A stretch of 64,000 bases of DNA from Aquipseudomonas alcaligenes MRY13-0052. Lineage in GTDB: Bacteria > Pseudomonadota > Gammaproteobacteria > Pseudomonadales > Pseudomonadaceae. Made by a program: the position numbers and the translations under genes. Position 1 is the first letter of the stretch. Each line of letters starts with the position of its first letter. The notes beneath the pieces are model-generated. The model was given only the letters and a program-made list of their open reading frames with translations, was not told the origin of the DNA and made no database searches. Where the stretch lies: positions 1 to 64,000 of the forward strand of contig BATO01000024.1 in the NCBI GenBank assembly GCA_000474255.1, in the 5' to 3' direction. Below are positions 1 to 8,320 of the stretch, piece after piece.

Positions 1-54
1 CTACGGCACGAGGCCAGCTCTGCACCGTAGCCCGGGAGTTGGCGCGGAGGCGTT

Positions 55-78
55 CCCGGGCTGAAGCCCGGGCTACCG
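55..78. repeat. dispersed hairpin repeat, copy 1
   Basis: A perfect 8-bp stem, CCCGGGCT / AGCCCGGG with a GA loop, is followed by GCTACC. Related copies lie at 3829-3852, 14022-14045 and 42349-42372, all between genes or at gene ends. This copy lies just past the stop of the minus-strand AraC gene and could act in its termination, but no T run follows. The first ~125 bases hold nothing else that I recognise. Confidence 0.7.
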
Positions 79-125
79 GCAGGGTTCGAACGGGGAAGGC
101 ACGGATGCAGGGTGCGCGGCGCCGC

Positions 126-1109
126 TCAACGGCCGCCGCGCAGGGTCTCCGACGGCAGGCAACCGTACTGGCGACGGTAGTGGGTGGCGAAGTGGCCGAA
201 GCTGCTGACGCCATGGCGCAGGAGGATGTCGGTGACGCTGTCCTGCGCTCGCGCCTGCTGCAACGCCTCATGCACCAGCGCCAGGCGGCGGCTGCGCATG
301 TAGTCGGTGGGGGTCTGCTTGAGGAAGTGGGCGAAGCCGTTCTGCAAGGTGCGGATGGACACCCCGGAAAGCTCGGCCAGGGTGGCCAGGGCGATGGGCT
401 CGTCGAGGTGGCTTTCGATGTAGTCGCGGGCCTTGCGCACATGGAAGGGCATGGGCTGGCGGCGATCCTCGCGCAGCGCCTCGGAGTAGGTGTGCGGCAG
501 CTGGGTGAGCAGCACCGAAAGCAGGTAATCCGACAGCCCGCTGCCCAGGGTCGGCGCCAGGTCCTCGACCATCGGCCCCTGGTGCAGGCGGCAGATGTAC
601 TCCAGCGTCTCGCGCACCGCCGCCATGCCCGGGTGCCCCGCCGCCACCTGGATGTCGAACAGCAGTGGCTGCTTCAACGGCCGCTCCAGCAGGCGCTGCA
701 ACTGACGCTCCAGGGCATCGCGCTCCACCCGCAGGATCAGGTTGCGGCACTCCTTGCCGATGCGGATCAGGCTGCGCTCGGAGGGCGAGGAAATGGTCAG
801 GCTACCCCGGCGCATGGCCGCGCTTTGCGCGCCCAGGGTCACGGTGCCGGTGCCCTGCAGGGTGATGCGGATCAGGTAGTAGCTGGCGATATCGCCGGCA
901 TCGATCTCCACCTCCGCGCCGTAGTGCAGGTCGAACAGCGCCGAGCTGCCGAAGAACACGCCATAGAGCGCCGAATGCAGGGCATCCGCACGGGGCAGGT
1001 TCATCCGGTGCGGCCACAGGTAATGGCTGACCTTGTCGCGGACCTCACCGATACCAGCGGCGGGATTCAGCAGGCAATGGCGCTGCAGGAGGGATGCATC
1101 GTCGAGCAT
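126..1109 (-). CDS. AraC-family transcriptional regulator
   Basis: This is a DNA-binding regulator of about 327 residues. The C-terminal third is an AraC/XylS double helix-turn-helix: the HVRKARDYIESHLDEP segment opens it, SGVSIRTLQNGF is the first recognition helix region, and HGVSSFGHFATHYRRQYG is the conserved second half with the family signature. The N-terminal ~200 residues look like the cupin-type sensor domain of AraC_binding_2 proteins. I chose the ATG at 1109 (MLDDASLL). An in-frame ATG at 1148 is possible, and the frame stays open further upstream but without regulator-like sequence. It is transcribed away from the MFS transporter gene, so it probably controls that gene. The ligand is unknown, and nothing links it to pyoverdine. 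Confidence 0.85.
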   Translation of the reverse strand: MLDDASLLQRHCLLNPAAGIGEVRDKVSHYLWPHRMNLPRADALHSALYGVFFGSSALFDLHYGAEVEIDAGDIASYYLIRITLQGTGTVTLGAQSAAMRRGSLTISSPSERSLIRIGKECRNLILRVERDALERQLQRLLERPLKQPLLFDIQVAAGHPGMAAVRETLEYICRLHQGPMVEDLAPTLGSGLSDYLLSVLLTQLPHTYSEALREDRRQPMPFHVRKARDYIESHLDEPIALATLAELSGVSIRTLQNGFAHFLKQTPTDYMRSRRLALVHEALQQARAQDSVTDILLRHGVSSFGHFATHYRRQYGCLPSETLRGGR

Positions 1110-1433
1110 GGTGGCGGCCCCGTGATCAGTGCGGCACGCCCACTGCATGCACCGCAGAATTAGTGGAAAAGGAAAGCAATTTCCACGCCACGCACAGCAA
1201 ATCTGCGCAGCCGGAACAGCGGCTGCGCCTGGCGCATAGAGCCCCGGGGGCCAAGGGCATAAAAAGACAGGGCGGGGCTCGCCGACAGCGGGTTCTGCCA
1301 GTTGGCGATGCATGAAAACAACAAAGGGCGCACCAGGGCGAGGCACATCGGTAACGTAGCCGTCACCGAACTACCCCGCTCCCTCCCACGCTGCCGCAGA
1401 CCTCATCACCACCGCCTCGAGGGGCCGAACCGA
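1110..1433. promoter_or_regulatory. divergent araC/MFS intergenic region with inverted repeat
   Basis: These 324 bases separate the two divergent starts and carry no convincing gene. At 1163-1186 there is an inverted repeat, GTGGAAA-N10-TTTCCAC. Its spacing would suit a dimeric regulator, so it is a candidate operator for the AraC or the MarR protein nearby. Promoter elements are not clear enough to call. A GAGGGG motif at about 1418-1424 precedes the MFS start. Confidence 0.35.
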
Positions 1434-2777
1434 ATGACCAACCAGACACCCACCGACCTCACCCGCAAACGCTACGCCTACGAGTGGTACGTGGTCGCCA
1501 TCTGCATGGTGGCCTACATCTTCTCCTTCGTTGACCGGCAGATCCTCGCGCTGATGATCGAGCCGATCAAACACGACCTGCAGCTCTCCGACACCCAGTT
1601 CAGCCTGCTCCACGGGCTGGCCTTCTCGCTGTTCTACGCCTTCATGGGCATGCCCATCGCGCTGCTCGCCGACCGCTTCTCGCGGCCGAAGATCATCGCC
1701 ATCGGCGTCGCCTTCTGGAGCCTGGCCACCGCCGTGTGCGGGCTGAGCAAGAACTTCACCCAGATGTTCCTCGCCCGCATCGGCGTCGGCATCGGCGAAG
1801 CGGCGCTGTCGCCGGCCACCTACTCGATGCTCAGCGACATGTTCCCCCGCGAGAAGCTCGGCCGTGCCGTGGCCATCTACTCCATCGGCTCCTTCATTGG
1901 CGGCGGCGTGGCCTTCCTCATCGGCGGCTACGTGATCGACCTGCTGAAGAACCTCGACAGCGTGACCCTGCCGCTGCTGGGCAGCATGCGGCCCTGGCAG
2001 GTGACCTTCTTCCTGGTCGGCCTTCCCGGCCTCTTCGTCGCCCTGCTGATCGCCGCCACCGTGCGCGACCCGGCGCGCAAGGGCCTGAAGCTGGATGCCA
2101 ACGGCCAGGTGCATAAGCCCAGCCTGGGCCAGGCCTTCGCCTTCCTCGGCCGCCACCGGCAGACCTTCACCTGCCACTACCTGGGCTTCTCCTTCTATGC
2201 CATGACGCTGTTCTGCATGCTCAGCTGGACCCCGGCCTTCTACATGCGCACCTTCGGCCTGGCGCCCAGCGAGGCCGGCTACATCCTCGGCCTGATCGTG
2301 CTGCTGGCCAACACCAGTGGCGTGCTCTGCGGCGGCTGGCTGATCGACTGGCTGGCCAAGCGCGGCTACAGCGACGCACCGATGCGCGCCGGGGTGATCG
2401 GCGCCATCGGCATGGCCCTGCCGGCGGTGCTGTTCACCCAGGTGGGCGAGTTGTGGCTGTCCCTGGCGCTGCTGGTGCCGGCGATGTTCTTCGCCTCCTT
2501 CCCCATGCCCGCCTCCACCGCGGCCATGCAGATCCTCCCGCCCAACCAGATGCGCGCCCAGGTCTCGGCGCTGTTCCTGCTCATCTCCAACCTCATCGGC
2601 CTGGGCCTGGGCACCACCCTGGTGGCGCTGCTCACCGACCGCCTGTTCCAGTCGCCCGCGCTGGTGGGCCACTCGGTCTCCCTGCTCAATGCTGGCGCCG
2701 TGCTGCTCACCCTGGGCCTGCTGATCAAGGGCTGCGGCCACTTCCGCCGCAGCCTGGAGCGTGAAAACCTCAGCTGA
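1434..2777 (+). CDS. MFS transporter (spinster-like)
   Basis: This inner-membrane secondary transporter has 447 residues, which is typical of the major facilitator superfamily. After a short charged N-terminus, RKRYAYEWYVVAICMVAYIF starts the first membrane helix, followed by SFVDRQILALM. The loop 2-3 signature is seen as MPIALLADRFSRPKIIAIG, and about twelve hydrophobic segments follow. The VDRQ sequence after helix 1 resembles the spinster-like/anion:cation symporter subgroup. The start is the ATG at 1434, which has GAGGGG about 10 bases upstream; an in-frame ATG at 1302 lacks transporter sequence. It is divergent from the AraC gene, suggesting regulated uptake of a small organic acid or aromatic compound. 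The substrate cannot be told from the sequence. Confidence 0.85.
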   Translation: MTNQTPTDLTRKRYAYEWYVVAICMVAYIFSFVDRQILALMIEPIKHDLQLSDTQFSLLHGLAFSLFYAFMGMPIALLADRFSRPKIIAIGVAFWSLATAVCGLSKNFTQMFLARIGVGIGEAALSPATYSMLSDMFPREKLGRAVAIYSIGSFIGGGVAFLIGGYVIDLLKNLDSVTLPLLGSMRPWQVTFFLVGLPGLFVALLIAATVRDPARKGLKLDANGQVHKPSLGQAFAFLGRHRQTFTCHYLGFSFYAMTLFCMLSWTPAFYMRTFGLAPSEAGYILGLIVLLANTSGVLCGGWLIDWLAKRGYSDAPMRAGVIGAIGMALPAVLFTQVGELWLSLALLVPAMFFASFPMPASTAAMQILPPNQMRAQVSALFLLISNLIGLGLGTTLVALLTDRLFQSPALVGHSVSLLNAGAVLLTLGLLIKGCGHFRRSLERENLS

Positions 2778-2953
2778 ACCCCCACCGCCTCCCTGCCCCA
2801 ACGGGCGCGCCGACGCCGCCAGGCGTTGCGCGCCCGCATCCCGCGCCCTGCCGAAGCTGACTTGCATCAAGGCAATGACGACAGCCAGTCGACAGCCTGC
2901 GCCCAACCCCCTATAAATCACCCCCACATCTTTGCAACAGCACGCAGTTACCC

Positions 2954-3430
2954 ATGACCACCCCGAAAAAACGCCAAAGCCGCTACAACCCCGCCAGCGA
3001 CAACTTCAGGAAGGAAGACTTTCCCTTCTACTGGCTGGCACGGGTGCACGGCCGCTACTCCATGGCCATGGAGAAAGCGCTGAAGAAGATCGACATGGAC
3101 ATCCCGCGCTGGCGCATCCTGTTCATCCTCAAGGAGAACGGCGAGTCGAGCATCTCGGAAATCTCCGAACACGCCATCGCCAAGCTCTCCACCGTCACCA
3201 AGATCGTCTACCGCATGAAGGCCGACGGCCTGGTGGACACCAACCCCTGCAGCAACGACGGCCGCGTCACCCAGGTCTCCATCACCGAAGCCGGCCGCCG
3301 CACCGCCGAACAGATCCAGGTCACCACCGCGCACATCTTCACCAACAGCTTCAAGGACCTCAGCGAAGCGCAGATCACCAAGCTCAACGGCACGCTGGAG
3401 AAGATCTTCAATAACCTGCCGGAGGATTGA
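2954..3430 (+). CDS. MarR-family transcriptional regulator
   Basis: This 158-residue protein has the winged-helix layout of MarR regulators. A helical dimerisation segment (FPFYWLARVHGRYSMAMEK) comes first. IPRWRILFILKENG leads into the recognition helices (SISEISEHAIAKLSTVTKIV), then the wing (NDGRVTQVSITEAGRR) and a C-terminal dimerisation helix. The length and the DGR-x-xxVxxTxxG wing pattern fit the family. It lies 176 bases downstream of the MFS gene on the same strand and may be co-transcribed with it or autoregulated. Its ligand and targets are unknown, and a link with the pyoverdine genes is not indicated. Confidence 0.85.
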   Translation: MTTPKKRQSRYNPASDNFRKEDFPFYWLARVHGRYSMAMEKALKKIDMDIPRWRILFILKENGESSISEISEHAIAKLSTVTKIVYRMKADGLVDTNPCSNDGRVTQVSITEAGRRTAEQIQVTTAHIFTNSFKDLSEAQITKLNGTLEKIFNNLPED

Positions 3431-3677
3431 GGGGCGCGCACCCTTCCCGCTCCGGGTCGTGATCGAGCGCAGGCGATCACCCTGAGAACCCCATACCAGG
3501 CACGTCGGCCTTTCATCCGGGCGCCTTTCCAATCAGCGATCCGTTGCCAACCTTGCTGCGCACACTCAAAGGCGCCGGTGGTGCCGGCCTCACGCTCTTC
3601 GCTCAATGGGTCGCACTGAGCGCGCGTAACCTCCCAGGTGCGCGCAGCACAGCCTACGGCGGAGCACCGAGCTCTTC

Positions 3678-3720
3678 GTAGGATGGCGTAGAGCGAAGCG
3701 AAACCCATGCTGTGGATGTA
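3678..3720 (+). repeat. dispersed repeat (GTAGGATGGCGTAGAGCGAAG family)
   Basis: The element begins GTAGGATGGCGTAGAGCGAA and ends GCTGTGGATGTA. An almost identical copy in inverse orientation is at 42450-42495. Shorter inverse copies containing the GATGGGTTTCGC core are at about 45515-45553 and 45780-45815, inside the tandem repeat cluster. It appears only between genes and resembles the small repetitive extragenic elements common in Pseudomonas. Confidence 0.65.
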
Positions 3721-3828
3721 CCAGGTGCCCAGCGAGACCCTGAAAGCACAGCTCTTTGCTTTGAATCCACAACAGCTAGAGCAGACACAGTCCATTCATT
3801 TGCCAAGCAACGCCCCGCCGCCGGCGAC

Positions 3829-3852
3829 CCCGGACTGAAGTCCGGGCTACGG
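3829..3852. repeat. dispersed hairpin repeat, copy 2
   Basis: This copy reads CCCGGACT-GA-AGTCCGGG followed by CTACGG. Compared with copy 1, both arms have changed together (G-C to A-T), so the stem is kept by compensation. It lies 15 bases beyond the pvdQ stop and may help end that transcript. Confidence 0.7.
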
Positions 3853-3867
3853 AACGGTGGAATCCGC

Positions 3868-6129
3868 TCACTTCACCTTCAGCACCTTGCGCTCCAGCGC
3901 CGGGTCGGCGTCGATCTCGGCGTTGGTGAAGGGCAGCTTCTGCCATTGCTGGCGGGCGAAGAGCTCGGTCTGGTCGCTGTGGTGCGGCGAGCCGGCTTCG
4001 CTGGACTGGGAGAAGGCCAGCAGCCCACGGGCTTGCGGGCCCTGGCCGTCGAAGGTGACCAGTTGCAGGTAGCTGGTGCCGCTGACCACTTCCAAGTGGT
4101 CGCCCTGCAGTTCGCTCTGCATGGCGTTGTAGACGCCGAAGTGGCCGTCGCCGCCGGGAATGCCGATGGCCCCCGAACGCTGGATGTCGCCCCAGCGGGC
4201 CTGTTCGGGCACGCCGGCCTTGGCCACTTCCTCACCGGCGGCAACCAGCGCCTGGATCACCTTGTCCTTGGCCGCCGGGTTCAGCCCGCGCGGGGTCACG
4301 GTCGGGCGTTGCGGGTCGAAGGGCTCGCGCCAGCCGTCCTCGATCTCGGCGAAGCCCTTCATGAAGTGCTGGAAGTGCAGGAAGCCGATGCTGCTGGCGA
4401 GGTTGGCCTTGCCATCCCAGGCGGCCAGCGCCTTGCAGGGCGCGGCCAGGGCGGCGTTGCCCGTCTCGGCCTGGCACAACTCCAGCAACCCGGGCAGCAG
4501 GTCGGTGGCCAGCGCCACTTCGTTGTCGGTGACCATCGCCCTGAGGAACTCGGCGCTCAGCGTCGCGTCGCCCTGCAGGCGGCCCAGGGCGAAGCGCGCG
4601 CGCGGCGACAGCTCACGCCCTTCGCGGTTGACCAGGGGCGAATAGCCGGCCAGCGGGCTGTCCGGGTTGCTCAGCCAGGCGCTGTCGTTGGAGTTCTGCA
4701 CGAAGTCCTCGCGCTGCAGCACCGGCAGCTGGGCCGCCGGGGTGATGCCCGGCTGGGCGGCGCTGGCGTCGCGGGTCCATTCGCAGGCGCTGGTAGTGCC
4801 CTGCAGGGCCGGCAGGCCTTCGGCGGCCAGTTGCGGGATCACGCACTCCGCCAACTGCTTGGGCAGCAGGTGCGGCACCACGGACTGGTTCATGTACAGG
4901 GCCTTGCCGCTGGCGTCGGCGGCCAGGGTGTTGACCCAGGGGATGCCCTGGATCTTTGTCACGGCGGCACGCAGGGCATCGACGTCGCGGGCCTGGTTGA
5001 TCGCGTACCACTGCTGCAGCACACGGGTGTTGCCGAGGTTGGCGTCCTTCAGCGCCCAGGCTTCGTCAGCGGTCCACTCCAGCATGCCCGGCCAGTTGAG
5101 CAGCGGACCGAAGCGCGACTCATAGAGGTCGTGGCTGCGCACCGAGAGCGTGCCGGCGGCGTCACGGACCTGCACCTGAAGGCGGGTCTTCTTCAGCTTC
5201 TCGGTACGGCCGTCGATGCGGTAGCGGGTCGGGTCCTTGGGGTCGAGTTCCAGGCGGTAGAGGGTGAAGTGCGCGGAGGTGTCGACGGTGTGGGTCCAGG
5301 CCAGCTGCTGGCCGAAGCCGATGTTGACCACCGGCAGGCCGGGCAGCGCGGCGCCCATCACGTCGAGCTTGCCGGGGATGGTCAGGTGCAGCTGCCAGAA
5401 GCGCAGTGCGCCGCTCCAGGGGAAGTGCGGGTTGGCCAGAAGCATGCCGCGCCCGTCGGCGCTGCGCTTGCTGCCCACGGCCACGGCGTTGCTGCCGCGC
5501 TCCAGGCGGAAGCCTTCGGTGCGCGCGGCGGTGTAGCCGGAGTCCAGCTGCGCCTGCTGGGCACCGGGCGGCGCGGCACCGATCAGCGCTTCGGCGAACT
5601 GGCCGGCACCGCCTTCCACCAGCAGGCGACGGGTCAGGCGCACCAGGTCGTCGGCATCGATGGGGCGCAGCCAGCCCTCGCCCAGGCAATGGGTGGTGCG
5701 CGCATCGGCTTCCTTCAGGTAGTGGTTGAAGCCGGCGGCGTAGCCGTCCAGCAGTTGGGCGACCTCGCGGGTCTGCGCCTTGCGGAAGGCGGCAATCGAC
5801 GCCGGCTGGTTGAGCCAGGTGAAGAAGAAGTCGGACGGCAGGTTGTCGAGGTGGGCGGAAGACTGGCCCTCCGCGCCGAACCAGCGGGAGCGCTCGCCAC
5901 GGGCGGTGACGATCTCCTCGGCCAGCAGGCAGGCGTTGTCGCGGGCATAGGCGTAGCCGATGCCGTAGCCAAGGCCGCGTTCGTCCGCCGCCTGGATGTG
6001 CGGGACGCCATGGGCGGTCCAGCGGATAAGCGTTTCTCGCGGCTTGGCGGCCGTATCGGCGGCCAGAACGGCAAAAGCCGGGCACAGCAACAGCGCTGCG
6101 ACACCGGCAACAAGGCTACGCATGGGCAT
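3868..6129 (-). CDS. pvdQ: pyoverdine maturation acylase PvdQ
   Basis: This periplasmic Ntn-hydrolase removes the fatty acyl chain that is attached to the pyoverdine precursor during synthesis; the P. aeruginosa enzyme also cleaves long-chain acyl-homoserine lactones. It has 753 residues, against 762 in P. aeruginosa. The start MPMRSLVAG (6129) leads into a Sec signal peptide ending near residue 23 (FAVLAAD). The alpha chain has the motif VPHIQAADERGLGYGIGYAY. The self-processing site is RGSNAVAVGS, with the nucleophilic serine at about residue 213 forming the new N-terminus of the beta chain. NPHFPWSG and the later NSNDSAWL segment (the catalytic Asn region) are also present. It follows pvdA by 62 bases on the same strand, so it is expressed from the PvdS-type promoter upstream of pvdA. 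The frame extends to 6186, but without a signal-peptide-like sequence. Confidence 0.95.
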   Translation of the reverse strand: MPMRSLVAGVAALLLCPAFAVLAADTAAKPRETLIRWTAHGVPHIQAADERGLGYGIGYAYARDNACLLAEEIVTARGERSRWFGAEGQSSAHLDNLPSDFFFTWLNQPASIAAFRKAQTREVAQLLDGYAAGFNHYLKEADARTTHCLGEGWLRPIDADDLVRLTRRLLVEGGAGQFAEALIGAAPPGAQQAQLDSGYTAARTEGFRLERGSNAVAVGSKRSADGRGMLLANPHFPWSGALRFWQLHLTIPGKLDVMGAALPGLPVVNIGFGQQLAWTHTVDTSAHFTLYRLELDPKDPTRYRIDGRTEKLKKTRLQVQVRDAAGTLSVRSHDLYESRFGPLLNWPGMLEWTADEAWALKDANLGNTRVLQQWYAINQARDVDALRAAVTKIQGIPWVNTLAADASGKALYMNQSVVPHLLPKQLAECVIPQLAAEGLPALQGTTSACEWTRDASAAQPGITPAAQLPVLQREDFVQNSNDSAWLSNPDSPLAGYSPLVNREGRELSPRARFALGRLQGDATLSAEFLRAMVTDNEVALATDLLPGLLELCQAETGNAALAAPCKALAAWDGKANLASSIGFLHFQHFMKGFAEIEDGWREPFDPQRPTVTPRGLNPAAKDKVIQALVAAGEEVAKAGVPEQARWGDIQRSGAIGIPGGDGHFGVYNAMQSELQGDHLEVVSGTSYLQLVTFDGQGPQARGLLAFSQSSEAGSPHHSDQTELFARQQWQKLPFTNAEIDADPALERKVLKVK

Positions 6130-6191
6130 CGGGGGTTCTCGCAAGGAAGGGGGGAAACCGCGCCGGCGGGTGCCGGCGCGGATCAAACGGA

Positions 6192-7526
6192 TCAGCTGGC
6201 GGCGGCCAGCGCCTGGACGACACCGCGCTCGGCACAGGAGCCAGGCTGGAGGTGGTCGTAGAGCGAGGCGGCGATCTCGTCGGCGCGGATCGGCAGCACC
6301 GACAGCAGGGTGTCGCTGAGGCCGTGGCTGGCCTGGCAGAAGCCCTGCATGTAGACGGCCGCCTGGCAGCGCTCGTCGGTGCGAACGCGGTAGTCGCGGC
6401 CCACCTCGAAGTCACCCATCCACTGGGCCAGAGGCTCCAGCAGGTGGCGGTGCACCTGGCGCTCATAGCCGGTGGCGAGCACCACGGCGTCGTAGCGCTG
6501 CACGCTCTGCTCGCCGCTGGCGTTGTTGCGCAGCACCAGTTCGATGCCATCGGCGCCGGCGGTGGCGCGCTCCACGGTGCTGAGGATGTGGAAGGCGTGG
6601 CGCTGGATGCCGGAGACCTTCTGGCGGTAGAAGATGCCGTAGATGCGCTCGATCAGATCGATGTCCACCACCGAGTAGTTGGTGTTGTGGTACTCGCGGA
6701 TGAAGCGTTCACGCTCGGCGCCGGCCTGGTTGAAGATCAGGTCGGTGAACTCGGGGGAGAACACCTCGTTGACGAAGGGGCTGTCGTCCGCCGGCTTCAG
6801 CGCCGAGCCGCGCAGCACCATGTCCACCTGCACCGACGGGTAGCTGTCGTTGAGGTCGATGAAGGCCTCCGCCGCGCTCTGCCCGCCGCCGATGATGGCG
6901 ATGCGCATCGGCTTGCCGCCGACGCAGGGCTGCTTGGCGATGCGCTCCAGGTATTGGGAGTGGTGGAAGACCCGGGCGTCGTCCTTGAGGTGGCGGAAGG
7001 CCTGGGGAATCCGCGCGGTGCCACCGGCGCTGACCACAACCGAGCGCGTGGCGCGGACATGGGTCTCGCCACCGGCATCGCGGGAGATCACCCGCAGCGC
7101 CTCGACGCGCTGGCCTTCCAGCACCGGCTCGATGGCCAGCACCTCTTCGCCGTAGCGGCTCTGCTCGATGAACTGCCCGGCCACCCAGCGCAGGTAGTCG
7201 TTGAACTCCATGCGGCAGGGGTAGAAGGTGCCGAGGTTGATGAAGTCCACCAGGCGGCCGTGCTGGTGCAGGTAGTTGACGAAGGAATAGGGGCTGGTGG
7301 GGTTGCGCAGGGACACCAGGTCCTTGAGGAAGGAGATCTGCAGCTCGCTCTGGGTCACCAGGGTGTTGCCGTGCCAGCGGTAGTCGGCCTGCTTGTCGAG
7401 GAACAGGGCATCCAGCGCCCCCTGCTTGCGGGCACGCTCCTGCAAGGCGATGGCCAGGGCCAGGTTGGAGGGGCCGAAACCAATGCCGATCAGGTCGTGG
7501 ATAGCGGTGTTCAGGGGCTGAGTCAT
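6192..7526 (-). CDS. pvdA: L-ornithine N5-monooxygenase PvdA
   Basis: This enzyme hydroxylates the side-chain nitrogen of L-ornithine with FAD, NADPH and O2, giving the N5-hydroxyornithine used in pyoverdine hydroxamates. It has 444 residues, nearly the same as the P. aeruginosa enzyme (443). The FAD motif GIGFGPSNLALA lies at residues 14-25. The substrate and FAD region DKQADYRWHGNTLV follows, then the NADPH motif IIGGGQSAAEAF at about 203-215 and the C-terminal ATGYE motif at about 349. The ATG at 7526 has GAGGAC seven bases upstream; an upstream in-frame start at 7556 is less likely. It is the first gene of a pvdA-pvdQ unit with an exact iron-starvation box 80 bases before the start. In this window the product is most likely used by the last module of the TE-containing NRPS. 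Confidence 0.97.
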   Translation of the reverse strand: MTQPLNTAIHDLIGIGFGPSNLALAIALQERARKQGALDALFLDKQADYRWHGNTLVTQSELQISFLKDLVSLRNPTSPYSFVNYLHQHGRLVDFINLGTFYPCRMEFNDYLRWVAGQFIEQSRYGEEVLAIEPVLEGQRVEALRVISRDAGGETHVRATRSVVVSAGGTARIPQAFRHLKDDARVFHHSQYLERIAKQPCVGGKPMRIAIIGGGQSAAEAFIDLNDSYPSVQVDMVLRGSALKPADDSPFVNEVFSPEFTDLIFNQAGAERERFIREYHNTNYSVVDIDLIERIYGIFYRQKVSGIQRHAFHILSTVERATAGADGIELVLRNNASGEQSVQRYDAVVLATGYERQVHRHLLEPLAQWMGDFEVGRDYRVRTDERCQAAVYMQGFCQASHGLSDTLLSVLPIRADEIAASLYDHLQPGSCAERGVVQALAAAS

Positions 7527-7605
7527 GTCCAGTGTCCTCTGGCGGCGCCCCCGCAAGGGCGGCTGTCATTCAATGACGGCCCCACTGGCCGCCTGTTGAC
7601 TAGGA

Positions 7606-7629
7606 ACGAGGACAGGGAAATGAAATTTA
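7606..7629 (-). promoter_or_regulatory. iron-starvation (PvdS) box for pvdA-pvdQ
   Basis: On the minus strand the sequence is TAAAT, 16 bases, CGT, preceded by GGC. This is exactly the consensus recognised by the ECF sigma factor PvdS. It ends 80 bases before the pvdA start codon. Confidence 0.9.
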
Positions 7630-7657
7630 GCCGGCAGGCATTGCGCCCATCGGCCGA

Positions 7658-8137
7658 TCAGCCGGCATCCCACTCACGCATGCGCAGGCGGCAGTGTTTC
7701 ATGGCGTTGACGATGTGCTTCTCCACCAGGGGCTGGGAAACGCCCAGGCGCTCGGCGATCTCGTCATGGGAGAGCCCTTCCAGCCTGCGCAGCAAGAAGG
7801 CATCGCGACACAGCGCCGGCAGTTCGTCGAGGGCGCGCTGCAGCAAATCCAGGCGCTGGTCCTGGGCCAGGGAACTGTGGGGCGAGGGGGCGTGGTAGCG
7901 CTCTTCCTCGTCCAGCACGTCCAGCGGCTCGCTGCGGCGAATCGCGTTGCGGCGGTGCTCGTCGATCACCAGATTCAGCGCCGTTCGGTAGAGAAACGCA
8001 CGGGGCGAATCGATCCGCTCTTGACTCGCGCGTTCCATCACCCGCAAATACGCGTCATGTGCCACATCCGCAGCTGCCTGCCGATCCCCCAGTTTTGCAC
8101 TGAGGAAACGCACCAACTCGCGATAGTAGATTTCCAA
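7658..8137 (-). CDS. fpvI: ECF sigma factor FpvI
   Basis: This iron-starvation sigma factor directs transcription of fpvA when FpvR releases it on ferripyoverdine uptake. It has 159 residues, the same length as P. aeruginosa FpvI. Region 2 is seen as ADVAHDAYLRVME and PRAFLYRTALNLVIDEHRR. Region 4 is seen as LDELPALCRDAFLLRRLEG plus the helix-turn-helix LSHDEIAERLGVSQPLVEKH. Translation appears to start at a TTG (8137): a strong GGGGGAG lies five bases upstream, no in-frame ATG precedes region 2, and the only downstream ATG lies inside region 2. It is divergent from fpvR, with a Fur-like site between them, and its 3' end lies just upstream of the pvdA promoter. Confidence 0.92.
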   Translation of the reverse strand: MEIYYRELVRFLSAKLGDRQAAADVAHDAYLRVMERASQERIDSPRAFLYRTALNLVIDEHRRNAIRRSEPLDVLDEEERYHAPSPHSSLAQDQRLDLLQRALDELPALCRDAFLLRRLEGLSHDEIAERLGVSQPLVEKHIVNAMKHCRLRMREWDAG

Positions 8138-8233
8138 GTCGCTCCCCCGGCGCCTAACGAATGCGGCGCATACACTTGAGCTGGATCAAGGCACACCCAT
8201 TGGGTGATGCTGGCAGTCTGAAATTATTAAATT

Positions 8234-8252
8234 TATAATAATTCTCATCAAG
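8234..8252. promoter_or_regulatory. Fur-box-like site between fpvI and fpvR
   Basis: The sequence TATAATAATTCTCATCAAG matches the Fur consensus GATAATGATAATCATTATC at 12 of 19 positions and sits in an AT-rich patch of otherwise GC-rich DNA. It lies between the divergent starts of fpvI and fpvR. Iron repression of these regulators by Fur is known in P. aeruginosa; the exact site here is inferred. Confidence 0.55.
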
Positions 8253-8320
8253 ATTCATGCCCCAGCGCGCCGCTTCACCGTGAATACAGAACTCGAATTC
8301 AGGCACAACCGGTAATCCTG

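Larger units (their letters stand above)
3431..3867. other. intergenic region with dispersed repeats
   Basis: No gene is supported here. The stretch lies between the convergent ends of the MarR gene and pvdQ and holds two dispersed repeat elements, at 3678-3720 and 3829-3852. Short open frames exist but have the skewed composition of non-coding high-GC DNA and no ribosome binding site. Confidence 0.6.

Noticed and set aside
1-3430. AraC, MFS and MarR genes as part of the pyoverdine system
   Set aside because: No PvdS or Fur box precedes them, the transporter is not of a siderophore-export type, and repeats separate them from pvdQ.
3712-6261. An 849-codon frame on the plus strand opposite pvdQ
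   Set aside because: pvdQ is clearly real on the minus strand, with signal peptide and catalytic motifs; the opposite frame shows only mirrored composition.
8228-8251. A possible seventh PvdS box (TAAAT) upstream of fpvR
   Set aside because: TAAAT occurs at 8228, but the position 16 bases on reads CAA, not CGT; the AT-rich patch fits a Fur site better.
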